64,000 nucleotides of DNA from Mytilisepta virgata (lineage: Eukaryota > Mollusca > Bivalvia > Mytilida > Mytilidae). Below the pieces are notes generated by a model, which made no database searches, was not told the origin of the DNA, and saw only the letters and a program-made list of their open reading frames with translations. Below, in pieces: positions 13,569 to 25,150 of the stretch. The position numbers and the translations under genes are program-made. The stretch spans positions 49,244,150-49,308,149 of the forward strand of contig CM051514.1 in assembly GCA_028015205.1 (NCBI GenBank), in the 5' to 3' direction. The number at the start of each line of letters is the position of its first letter. Position 1 is the stretch's first letter.

Positions 13569-13931
13569 TTTATCTAAAGTAATAAATTATATTTGCACTA
13601 GTCTTTTACTATTTGTTACTTATATCTTAATTTTGTGAATTGTAATGTATACACCGCGAGTCTGAAGGATCAGAAACTGTATAAATATGATGTTCATATT
13701 ATTAAATTGATGTGAAATAAAAAAAAAAGCTACATCTTTTTCTTCGGAAAGCGTGTAATAACATTTCGAATGATTTGTTTACTCTTCGTAGCTGTGGCAA
13801 ATTTCGGAATGAAAAATAGCAATAAAACTGTTCAATTATACTAAATTTATCTCTTTTTGGAATAAAAATGAAAACAAATCCATAATAACAGATGGAAATT
13901 AATTGTAGATCGGTATAATAATTTTACCTTA

Positions 13932-14306
13932 GGGACGAGATCAAAAGTTCAATGTAGGATAAAAAACTTAATTCAAATAGTTTTTTTCACTCCCACCCCC
14001 AAACCCCCAACCCCTCTCTTAACTTAATTAGGAAAAAATGATTGACCAATACGGGCACATGCTTTGAGAGTATACTTTTTGTATCATGGGTCCTGTTTTT
14101 CCTCGAAAATGTATTTTTTTTCTGTATATTGTCTTGGACATCCCTCGAATCCGTATTTTTCAATCCGATAATCGATCTCGGATGACAAAACTTAGCGCGA
14201 TTCCCCCGCCCCCCCCCCCCCCCCCCCCCCCCTCCCACACACACACACACTCGCAAACTATTTTAATTAAGTTTTTTATCCTACATTGAACTTTTGATCT
14301 CGTCCC
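13932..14306. mobile_element. Harbinger-type MITE, copy 1
   Basis: Inverted ends of about 50 bp start GGGACGAGATCAAAAGTTCA and finish as the exact inverse ending CTCGTCCC. A TTA directly repeats on both sides (13929-13931 and 14307-14309). Three-base TWA target duplications are characteristic of the PIF/Harbinger superfamily. Just inside each end is a C-rich tract; the right one is a poly-C run of about 22 bases at 14209-14232 followed by a CA repeat. It lies about 360 bp upstream of the methyltransferase start codon. Confidence 0.88.
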
Positions 14307-14309
14307 TTA

Positions 14310-14925
14310 ATGAAAATAATCAACTCATGATAGTAATAAAAAAAGATACGAACTCCGAAGTTTAACGCATTTTGCCACGCATGTCATGGTTGAAAGTGTA
14401 ATGCACACTCACCACACTCACACGATTCACACGTCACACGTTTCATGATTACCGATCGTGCGATTTAATTCTAAAATGATACGAACTGAAAATGACGAAA
14501 CGATTTAATTAAATTTTATGTTGGATATGAATGGCAGGGAAATATTTAATATCATTTCATTTGAGTTTCAATAAATAAGATAAAAAGGAAGCCGGTGTTA
14601 TACGACAATTAGCTTTTTCATAAATACAAAATATTTATTAGCAGGTCTATTTCTTAATGTGAAATTTATTAAAATTTAATGACGGAACTGTCAAATTATA
14701 TTTTAAATCTATTAAAACTCAATAAACCGTCTAATGTTATTTTTAACGTAATTAACTATAGATTATTAACCAGAACTGATATGATAATAATAAAGTTGTC
14801 AGTAAAATAAACATTTTGCAACAATATTTTATGGCTTTTTTAAAACAAAGGACACCATGTCTTGGGGTTTATTCCCCGAATGACTACTGGTCTAAAAAAA
14901 AAACATCTAATTAAACAAGGGATTA
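14310..14925. other. AT-rich spacer, nothing recognised
   Basis: Between the MITE and the retrotransposon I see no exon with conserved content and no repeat shared with the rest of the window. A short CACACTCACACGATTCACA stretch at about 14405-14430 is simple sequence. Confidence 0.5.
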
Positions 14926-14929
14926 AGAG

Positions 14930-17900
14930 GTAATCTGAAAGTAAAACGTCTAAATGTATATACCTGAAGATATACACATCATACTCATCACCAGAAGCCT
15001 CTAGTGAGATAGAAAACGAATATTTACATTTAAGCACAACATTCAAAAGCATCCTTCTTGTTGGAGACTTCAATGCAAGAACATCTGTTGATAAAGATTT
15101 TGTTTTCATTGAAGAAACTGACATGGGAGATGATTTAGAAGGTGTAACTGTTAATGAAGTATGTAATTTACCTCTTTACGATATCCCACGGGATCGGAAA
15201 AGTGCTGATAAAGGAAAGAACCGATATGGGACTTATTTATTAGATTTTTGCAAAGGTAATAACATATTCATCATGAACGGGAGATTATCGTCGGATCGCG
15301 AGGGTAAAGTGACTTGTCGAAACTCGAGCGTGGTTGACTACAAGTACTGTCTGAGTAACGTTAGTTTTTTAAAATTTCTGAAGGATCTTAAAGTTGTTGA
15401 TTTTTCCACCTTATATTCCGACGTACATTCACCGTTGGTTATCACATTAAGAAAATTATCAAACATCCCAATGATTAACACATATGTCGGTACCGAAAAC
15501 TCCAAGAAAATACGACCGAATAAGTGGAATAAGGAAAACGTTACCGAATTCCGACGTAATATAAATACAGAAAAATTGAACAAGCTGAAAAACGGATTAA
15601 ATCAAATAACTCAGAATGAAATTGAAACTCTCGATATCGATGGAATAATTAACGATCTGGGAGAAATTTTAATAGAATCGGCAAGAACTACACTGGGAAC
15701 TCGTAACGGAAAGCCCATGCTCACCCCCATTGCGCGTTGTAAGGGAGACAAACCATGGTTCAATCTTGATTGTAAATTCGCGCGTCAGAAAATTAAAGCG
15801 CAGAAGTAATAACAACTCTTCTACAGTACTCCGTACCGAAGCACGAAATGCAGAGAAATCTTACAAAAAAGTACTTGATAAAGCAGCGAAAACGTATCGA
15901 CGAAATATGACCAAAAAACTTAAAAATTTACGATCGAATAACACTAAAGAATATTGGAAAATTTTAAATCAACGTGAATATGCTAAACAACCAGATATTG
16001 ATTTTGAAAAATTATTGGATTTTGTTAAGGACCTGAACGCTTTCGATTATACCGGAAATGACTTTCCCATTGTAAACATAGACCATACACCCGTCGATCA
16101 GCTCAATGAAACACTTAACTCAGAAATCTCAGCGGATGAAATTATGAAATGTATTAAAAATTTAAAAAATGACAAGGCATGTGGAGATGATAGGATCATT
16201 AATGAGTATATAAAATGTACAAGTGAAATTTTTATTGATGTTTATAAAAAAGTTTTTAATGTAATTTTTGAAACTGGTGTAGTACCTGAATCATGGGCAA
16301 TAGGCACTATAAAACCCATTTACAAAAATAAGGGAGATAAACACAATCCAAAAAATTACCGACCTATTACTATTGTTAGTTGTTTAGGAAAACTATTTAC
16401 TGCTGTTTTATGTGAAAGGTTATCAAAATTTTCTGATGAAATGATTTTGTTAAATGAAAATCAGTTTGGTTTCAGGAAAGGTTATTCCACAATAGATTGT
16501 ATATTCACCCTTTATTCTTTTTTTGAACTTTTAAAGATGAACAGGAAAAAATTATTTTGTGCGTTTATTGATTTCGAAAAGGCTTTCGACACGGTTCTAC
16601 GTAATGCATTGTGGCATAAGATGGTTTTATCAAATATAAATGGAAATATGTATCAAATTATATGTAATATGTAGAACAATATCAAGTCATGTCTGTCATA
16701 TAATGGCAAAACCTCTGAATACTTCCCATGTGAGAATGGTGTACGACAAGGTGAAAATCCATAACCTTTTCTTTTTTCTTTATTTTTAAACGATTTAGAA
16801 ACGTTTTTGGCTGATGAAAATATTGTAGGTTTGAATTCAGTTTCCGACATGGTAGAAGAAAAGCTAAATATTTTTGTAAAACTCTTTTCTTTATTATATG
16901 CTGATGATACTGTTCTTATGGCCGAAACTTCACTAGATCTTCAAAATCAACTAGACAATTTTTTTGAATATTGTACAAAATGGAAAATGAATGTAAATAT
17001 TGATAAAACAAAAAAAATCATGATTTTTTCACAAGGTAGATTACCAACTAATTTTTCATTTAAATATAATGGTTCTGAAATAGAGATTGTGAAAGACTTC
17101 AATTATCTTGGGGTTGTATTATCCAGAAGTGGATCTTTTAAAACTTGTAAAAAGCATCTTTTAGAAAAAGCATTAATAGCAATGTATAATGTTATTAAAA
17201 CAGGAAGAAAACATAATTTGTCTGTAAGTTGTCAACTTGATTTATTTGATAAATTAGTAAAACCAATACTCTTAAATGGTTGTGAAATTTGGGGTTTCCA
17301 GAACACTGATATATTAGAAAAAGTTCACCTTAAATTTTGCAAATTACTGCTTCACTTGAAGTCCTCAACGCCTAGTTATATGATCTACGGAGAACTTGGG
17401 CGGTTCCCTATTTCTTTAGATATAAAAGTACGAATGATTTCGTCCTGGGCTAGACTATTATGTGGGAAACAATCAAAATTATCTTTATTATCATATAGAA
17501 TACTCTTTGAGTTATCAAATGAATCAAATTGGACATCAGATTGGTTGAAGTGTATCGAAAATATTTTAAATGAATGTGGTGTAACATATGTATGGAGAAA
17601 CCAACACTTTCTGGGTGAACAGTGGTTGAAATGTAAAATTAAAACATGTCTTCAAGACCAGTTTAAACAAAAATGGAACACTGAAATACAAAATAGTTCG
17701 AAAACATTAATATATCGTACTTTTAAAGAAAATTTTGAATTTGAGAAATACTTTGACATACTAGAAAGTAAAGACTTATACACATTTTGTAGATTTAGAC
17801 TGAACAATCATAAATTACCAATTGAAACTGGTCGGTGGAATAATATACCTATAGAAAACAGAACTTGTTATTTATGCAATGTAAATGATTTGGGAGACGA

Positions 17901-18250
17901 ATTTCATTTTCTACTTAAATGTAAATTCATATCTGAAAATAGAAAGACATTTATTGACAAAAAATACTACGCAAATCCAAATATCATGAAATTGAGCGCG
18001 CTGTTAAACCAAAAAAAGAAATCAAAATTAAAGAAACTAGTATGTAAATTTATCCGCTGTATTAACTCTAGTGTTTAATCTCCTGGCTCAATACTCATAT
18101 ATAACTCTTTTTTATGTTTCACTCTGTATATAATTTTATTGTAATTATTTTTTTTTTCTGTCTGTGTGTGTTATCGTCTTATTGTAATATTACTGTCTGT
18201 ATACCATTGTACCTACAACGGTTTACCAGAATAAAGATATATATATAAGA
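14930..18250 (+). pseudogene. Non-LTR retrotransposon (LINE), 5'-truncated and inactivated
   Basis: An apurinic-type endonuclease part begins near 14949, with LLVGDFNART at about 15060 and SSVVDYKYCLSNV further on. Reverse transcriptase follows: NPKNYRPITIV, NENQFGFRKGYST, then block A CAFIDFEKAFDTV near 16560 and the catalytic box YADDTVLMAE near 16897. The C-terminus holds a Cys-x2-Cys-x9-His-x4-Cys motif (CYLCNVNDLGDEFHFLLKC) before the TAA near 18076. It is broken by a frameshift near 15795, a TAG at 16672 and a TAA at 16762. The 5' end is cut inside the endonuclease. The 3' end finishes in an ATAAAGATATATATATA tail instead of poly-A. Affinity is with CR1/jockey-like LINEs, though the clade is not certain. 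Confidence 0.92.
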
Positions 18251-19785
18251 GAGCTTTTTGGTTTTAAAAGTAATACTTAAGAAATCTGAGAGCCAATTTT
18301 TTTTTGATAACGTAAAGCATATTTATTTCAAAAATGAAAAAATATTTCTGATAAATTGATAGTTATATTTTTAGTGAAACTTCAACGGATTATACATATA
18401 TTGAATGTACAAATATTTTACATATATATTATCATAATTGTAACAAGACTACCAACAAGTAAACAAATCCCAAAGGATTGGAAAATTGCTCTTTTTTTAT
18501 ATATTTCCCGTCATCTTGTGGTTCCTTTCACTTGTTTCTATTGATGAGGTTAAAATGGAAAAATGAAACAGACTATAATAGAAAACGTGCATCATGGGAG
18601 GGATATTCAAATGAAAACAACAATGGCTGCCGCCGGTCAATTGCCAGTGCATTTATTCAATGCATATCAGGACAAGAAAATGTTGATATGATATGAATAT
18701 GAACCCTGCTTTGTACTAGACCGACATGCTGAGCCGTGCTAGCTCACAAGGTAACAGTCCACGGGAAGACATATCACTCTAACCGGACACATTATACTGA
18801 CTCCGAGCCGATCAGTCATTTGCCATGTTTGCTCTTAGTTGCCGCGTTGTTGGCGGAGAAACAGTAAATACCAGAAACCTCCAACTTCCCTTACCAATAA
18901 ATACTGGCTGACGATATAGCGAATTGCTCTGAAGTGGCGTAAAACCCAGTAAACCGAACGAAACCTACTATATACATTAGTGTAAGCACAAGATTGAAAT
19001 AAAAGTTCAATAAATGACACAAAAAGTAGTCAATTTTCAGAATATAACACAACAGAAACAATTTCTGGATTAACAATCATCAGGTATGTCGTTCTAATAC
19101 TGTTACAGAGTTTATTGCATTTGAAGTGATTTTCCTGATAAAATTTCAGCAATTTTACTTCAAAAAGGTATAAAATTTAAATCCAATTATTAAAAAAATA
19201 AACGTATTTTCATGAAATTTGGCTCAATTTTAAAATGTAGACCTAACTTTTTTCAAGTTTCTGTAGAATTTCATTGCCAAGTATTTATTTTTCCTAAAAT
19301 TACTTTACCTCTGAGATGTTTAGCTTCGATGAAGATCAAGAAATTTGTTGTAAACAAGGAAATAATTTGAATATAATACATACAATGATATAATACGTAC
19401 CGTGTGTATGTTATTTTATGGAAATCGAATAGTAATAAGGTGGAGTATAAATATATTACGTAATATCAATGAATGTTTGACTCTATGTATATACACTACG
19501 TTGCCTTATCCTCTTCATAAGATAAATCGAAAAAAAATTATACTAGCTTCTATATTCCTTCAATAAGGTTGATCTTAAATCCTGAAAATAATGGTCTTGT
19601 ATCGAGTGTAGATTTTATATAAAAAACTCTCCAAAATAATTAATAATTAATAATTTCTCAACAACTAATCCCTAAAATTTTTAATAAAAGCGATAATGTC
19701 AGCTTTTTAGTTTCAATGACATTATATAAACATAGGGTCACCAGCTTCGTTTTCGTTGTGGAAATCATTCAACTATATGTCCTGT
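18251..19785. other. Intergenic DNA with one dispersed repeat
   Basis: 18720-18880 (GAGCCGTGCTAGCTCACAAG, GAGCCGATCAGTCATTTGCC, GCCGCGTTGTTGGCGGAGAA) resembles a repeat I recall from mussel DNA. The rest is AT-rich with no exon that I can support. Confidence 0.45.
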
Positions 19786-19791
19786 CAGTAA

Positions 19792-20057
19792 GGGACGAGA
19801 CCAAAAGTTCAATGTAGGATAAAAAACTTAATTCAAATAGTTTGAGGGGGGGGGGGGTAAAAATCGCTGCAATTATTGTTATCCGACATCGATATTCGGA
19901 TTGAAAAATACGGATTCAACTGATGTCCAAGCCAATATACGGAACAAACTTACATTGTTAAGGAAAAACAGGACCCATTATACAAAAAGTATACTCTCAA
20001 TGCATATGCCCATATTGGTCAATCAATTTTTCCCAAATTAAGTTAAGGGGGGGGGGA
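19792..20057. mobile_element. Harbinger-type MITE, copy 2 (right end lost)
   Basis: Starts after TAA with GGGACGAGACCAAAAGTTCA and the same subterminal sequence as copy 1, then GAGGGGGGGGGGGG. The interior contains ATCCGACATCGATATTCGGA and ACAAAAAGTATACTCTCAAT, shared in reverse with copies 1 and 3. It stops at a second G tract (AAGGGGGGGGGGAC) without the right inverted end. G-rich on this strand, so opposite in orientation to copies 1 and 3. Confidence 0.85.
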
Positions 20058-20059
20058 CG

Positions 20060-21580
20060 AATCTGGTGACCCTTTATACATTTTATAACAATAAAAAGAG
20101 AATTTCAATGGCAATAATATATCTTTTTTTGTTAAATTCTAGGGACTGAATTTTGAGAAATCTTAATTTAAAGTCTAAATATTTGACTTTTGTAGCGATA
20201 TCTATGTGTGTTCTATGTATTTACACATCTCTTTGCCAAAACTTGAAAAACCATATTTTGGGAAGTATTAGAGACATACATTATTTTTTTTGATAATCAG
20301 ATGCAGTTCAACGTACTCTAGTTGCATGCTAAATTTTATAAAAATCTGAAATATAGCCCAATGAAACATAAATACCTCCTACCTTAAGAGAATAATCTGA
20401 TTTCCTGATTGTGATAAAACTCTGAAACAGTGTTCTTGAACTTTTCAGCAGTAATTAAAAAATCAATTTACTAGCTGGACTTGTTAATATGGTTGACTTT
20501 TCAAATGAATACCAATATTGATAACTTGATGGGAAAATCACAAGTCCAAAGTCTACAGACAATGAGACTACTTGAAACAAGGAAATTTCACTTAGAGAAC
20601 AAATACTAAACAGTTCAACACTTGCAATTTGGACTGAAAAAAAGGCAAATGAAAAAGAGAAAATAAAACATGGAGCCATCAAATGCTGCGGAAAGGTAAC
20701 TATATGATCAGCATACCCTGGTTCGTTAAATACATTAATTTAGTACTAACACATTTGGGACCATTTTCAATATTTTGTAAACTATTAACGTGTATACCGA
20801 AGATTCAAATACGCTATTTTTACTACTGTTTTTGACTTTTTTATTTAGATATTTAGTTTCAACCATGGTATCGCTTGGTCTTATTGTGAACTATAAATGA
20901 TTGTAAAAATGTTGATACTGTGGGCGAATTGAAGAGGAAACCCGAATCGCGTCCTGTTCTCTATATTACTAATAAACACCAAGTGTATTGCGTCATAATA
21001 TCTAAATATCAGATTTAAAATTTTCAGAAAACAAATGATGATAATAAGTCACAGGATATTTCTAGGCCGTCAAAATATCACTGGAAAATCAGTGACGTAC
21101 AATGGTGTGATCTTAGACAGTGGAAAGTGAAGTTAGATTTTATCCGTAGTGTGTAATAACGAGAAAACGGATATCTGTCATTTTAAGAAAATCGGTTAAA
21201 TTTCCTATAAATTCAGAAATAAACGGCAGTTTTAAAGATTACTGTTTCTCGTTAATCAGAAGTAACAGTATAATGAATACATCGGTCACATTCTTGGTAC
21301 CAGTTGCAATTTGGGTTCTTTGTTGTTACTACATTATCCCTTTAAACCACGTAGTTAATTCACATATTTTCTAGACAGTTTCTTCCCTCACGAGAAACAA
21401 ATCTGAAATTATTTAACTACCATTCACAAATCTGTTGTTAGGGACTGTCATAAGCACCCACGAGGCCATATTGTAACACCAAGTTGATGTGTCAAGAATT
21501 TATACACTATAACCTTTCTTACCATTTAGATGGAACGTTACATGACAACAAACAACTAGAAATGGGTAATATCAGCAACG
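20060..21580. other. AT-rich intergenic DNA, nothing recognised
   Basis: No exon-like or repeat structure that I can support. The frame at 20455-20682 (minus) has no recognisable content. Confidence 0.45.
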
Positions 21581-21589
21581 ATGTCAATC

Positions 21590-22475
21590 CATGCACTGCA
21601 CAAGTAAAAAAACAATTAACAGTGAAAAATTAGCAATTTAACAATTTCAGTCTGAAAATTGGAACCCTAAATCAAATTTCAAATTTGAAAACCTTATTGC
21701 ACATCTACACATAGTGAAGAACAATATCATACACAAATGAAACCACTGGAACAAAAATGAATGAGTATTTCCAGAGACAAAGCAAAATTAGCAATTTCAC
21801 CATTTTCGGTCCCAAAATTTGATCCCTTAATAGATTTTCAAAATTAAAAACCTTTTCGCATATCTACAGAAAAGAAAGAACAATATTATTTATATACAAA
21901 TAAATTTGTTAAATCTAATTTTAAAATGAAAGAGGAGTTTAATGGACAAGCTTAAATTTAATATTTCCGAAACACAACCCCTATGTGCCCCAATTTTTAA
22001 AAATCAAAATTCCACAATTAAAGCAAAAAACGAAAAATGTATGAGGAGTTTAGGTCACAAGCTTAAACTTCCAATTTTTGAAATTCGACCCATGTGGACA
22101 ACAATTTTTAAAAATCAAAATTCGAAAACCTTATTGCGCATCTACATACAGTATGTGATATTATTGTTATAAATTAAAAGCATAAAATGAGAAATGAATG
22201 ATGAGTTTATAGGTCACAAGTTTAAATTTCCGATTTTCGAAATTCGACCACTGTGGGCCCATATTTTGAAAATCAAATTCTAAAACCTTGTTGCGCATCT
22301 ATATACAGTTTGTGACAATAGTGTATAAAAATCAAATGCATTATGTTAAAAATGAACGAGGAGTTCTTGAGACAAGGTTATCAAACGGGCGGACAGACGG
22401 ATGGACGGACAGACGGACAGACAGATGGACCGATTACAAATATCCCCGAACTTCATTTGAAGTGCGGGGATAACA
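21590..22475. repeat. Degenerate tandem repeat ending in a GGAC microsatellite and a hairpin
   Basis: Phrases such as AATTCGACC, AAAATCAAAATTC, ACCTTATTGCGCATCTA and GAGGAGTTTA-like segments recur about every 125 bp from 21650 to 22330. They are followed by a GGACGGACAGAC microsatellite at about 22390-22430. A terminal hairpin at 22440-22472 pairs TATCCCCG with CGGGGATA and ACTTCA with TGAAGT. This looks like one end of a dispersed element; a partner end was not found. Confidence 0.65.
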
Positions 22476-22479
22476 ATAT

Positions 22480-23990
22480 GAATTGGTACAAGGAATAAAA
22501 GAGCATACAAAATAAACTAATCAATGTTTATATCAGATGTTTTTATTTCAAATTTCGCTTGTTCGATAATAATTAGCACTGATTAATAGACTCATATGAT
22601 ATTTGAGAACACCAATAAAAGTACTTTTCACTTTTTTTTGTACGGGTTGATTTCATGTGTATTTTAACATCTCGTCGTCTTTTCCCACATCTACCACCAC
22701 GACTTTACAAAATGTACATCCGTACTGTTTCCTTCCTAGTAATTTTACGTCATTACTAACAATAGTTAATTATTACCTGTGATAGGTGCATATGAGATTA
22801 TGCAAATGTACATTTTGTACTTTAAGTAAAGTTTCAAATTTTTATATTCCATTTTTCGCCGAACAGCAAACATTAAAGTCGTTTACTTTCCGTGCCATTG
22901 GGTTCTGTGTTATATATGATCTGATCAAGATTTAATAAAAGGATTATATAAACTCGAAGATGATATGATGTTTAAGGTAAATACCCACAGTAACATTGCA
23001 TAATTTATTCACCAAAATTTGCTAGATTTACATATCTATGATAAAATATTTTGCATTCTTTCACCTTTTTTCCTATTTTTTGTGTTTGTAGGAGTTTTCT
23101 TTTTTTAAGTTATTTCAATTTTGGTTTTCTTTTAATTGGCTTTGTTAGAAAACACTGTTGTATTATGCTTAAGGAAATATGCACATATCAAAGCATAATT
23201 TGTTTTCAATATCTGTCAGCTTGTTATTACGTTTATTGATTTCACATTTTTTTCTTGTCTGTGTGCGTGTTGGTTTTTCTTTATATATCATTTTCAGACT
23301 ATTTCATGGCGGATGATGGAAATGTTAACATTCGACGTTATCAAAATCTTACCTGACGTCTCAGGAATGAAAAAAAAAAAAACGAAGAAAAGCTACCCCC
23401 CCCCCTCCCCTCCCCCATAAGAATACGATATACGATAATATATTACCGGCTTCTCTGAAAATATGTATTTTAACATACTTGTATCAACCGGTCGTCACTG
23501 TATGAAAGCTTTTAGCTCGTTCGCTACGCTCACTCCACAAGAATGCTTTATATTTCGACCGTGTTATTTACGATATTAATCTACTGAAAACCCAGTATTC
23601 TATACATATCTTTTTCAAGTCACTTGTTATTTCTTTTGAATTCATCTCTTTCATTTTTAACAGTATGCGGTGTCGGCGCACGGGTCGTGACGACTTCTTT
23701 TTCACTCTTTAAACCTGCACTTAGCAGATTTACAAGTTAAATAAATGTGTAGAATACCCCATGTAAACTTTAGCTTTATTGGGTCAATACCTATTTTAAA
23801 GTTTCCTCACATTCCCGATAGTTTGTGATGTGTTTATGACGTCAAGATTTCTCACCATTACGCAACAAAAACACCCTACTTAAGAATAGACATAGTATAT
23901 GCACACTGTCGGAAATATAAAATCTAATTGTACTAGGTGGGAAACATGTGAAAAATACTCGGTCAGCCTCGCATTTATACCTGTTTCTAA
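22480..23990. other. Intergenic DNA, nothing recognised
   Basis: AT-rich, with a C-rich tract (ACCCCCCCCCCTCCCC) at about 23394-23415. I see no exon with conserved residues and no transposon ends. Confidence 0.45.
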
Positions 23991-23998
23991 CTCTCATA

Positions 23999-24184
23999 TA
24001 CAGTAAAACCAGTGTATAAAGGGCACCTATGGGAACAAAGAAATGTGTCCTTTATGAGCAGGTGCCGTTTATGCAAAAGTTAATTTTACAAGTTTTGTAT
24101 ATAACAGGGACATTTTCACAGTGCCCTTTATAGACAGTCATTTGCTATATAGAGGTGCCCTTTAAAGTAGGTTTGACTGTATTA
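23999..24184. mobile_element. Small inverted-repeat element (~185 bp)
   Basis: The left end TACAGTAAAACCAGTG..AAAGGGCACC is mirrored by the right end GTGCCCTTTAAAGTAGGTTTGACTGTA read in reverse. Internal GTGCCCTTTAT and GGTGCC words also mirror each other. The ends resemble TACAGTCAAACC-type MITEs common in animals. No coding content. Confidence 0.75.
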
Positions 24185-24284
24185 CATATCTTAAGGATTG
24201 TGCTAAGAGTGTTCATCAACATTTACTCCATACATTTAACCGTAATTGATATATTGGCAAAAGAAGACCGAAACGACAAAACAG

Positions 24285-24480
24285 TGGGAAAAAAGTTTGT
24301 TAATTAGATATCCAAAGAAAAGACAGAGCCATGAGGATGGAACATAACAAACAAATACCATAAGGATACATGTATAACTAAAAGAATAAAAATCATATAA
24401 TAAACTAAACAAAAATAAAACAAGACAACACAGAAACTAAAGCACTAGCAATGTGAACTCCCACTAAGAATTGACGTTAA
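24285..24480 (-). repeat. Dispersed repeat family B, copy 1
   Basis: Contains AAGGATACATGTATAACTAA and, reversed, CACATTGCTAGTGCTTTAGT. The same blocks occur at 46830-47060 (same strand) and at 29480-29660 and 54425-54530 (opposite strand, with ACATGCTTACCCTTC upstream). Probably the 3' tail of a second lineage of the RT-bearing element family. Confidence 0.65.
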
Positions 24481-24599
24481 TTTATTGACAACCGTATATT
24501 ATCATCTAATGATCTTCGGGTAGTATAGAATTCATAGTTGACATATCTATTAGCATTGACCTATTACAAATGCGTAGGACAAACTATATGATTATTTTA

Positions 24600-25150
24600 C
24601 AGTTTGTCGTACATAAATAATTTCATGAATCTCAAAGAATTTGCTTTGCAATTTTTCTACAGTTTGTGGTATATAAATATATATTTTTATGAATCCCAAA
24701 GAATTTTTTTTGCAATGTCTCTACGGTTTGTCGTATATCAACGATATATATCTTTTTGCAATTTCTCTACAGTTTGTCGTATATAAATAATATATATCTT
24801 TATGAATCTCAAAGAATCTTTTTTTTTTTTGCAATTTCTCTACAGTTTGTCGTATATCAACAATATATTTCTTTTTTTGCAATTTCTCTACAGTTTGTCG
24901 TATATAAATAATATATATTTTTATGAATCTCAAAGAATTTTTTTTTTGCAATTTCTCTAAAGTTTGTCGTATATCAACAATATATTTCTTTTTTTCAATT
25001 TCTCTACAGTTTGTCGTATATAAATAATATATATTTTTATGAATCTCAAAGAATCTTTTTTTTTGCAATTTCTCTACAGTTTGTCGTATATAAATAATAT
25101 ATATTTTTATGAATCTCAAAGAATATTTTTTTTGCAATTTCTCTACAGTT
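24600..25150. repeat. Minisatellite with a splice-acceptor-like unit
   Basis: About ten copies of TTGCAATTTCTCTACAG|TTTGTCGTAT, in two unit lengths. Long units of about 70 bp include ATGAATCTCAAAGAAT; short units of about 49 bp include ATCAACAATATATTTC. In the central part long and short units alternate. Each unit has a T-rich tract directly before an AG, as at a 3' splice site. The last copy (AG at 25147-25148) is the likely acceptor of the first visible exon of the cytokine-like gene. Confidence 0.88.

Noticed and set aside
13987..14289. Gly/Pro-rich frames near 14000-14290
   Set aside because: They are translations of poly-C and CA tracts inside a MITE.
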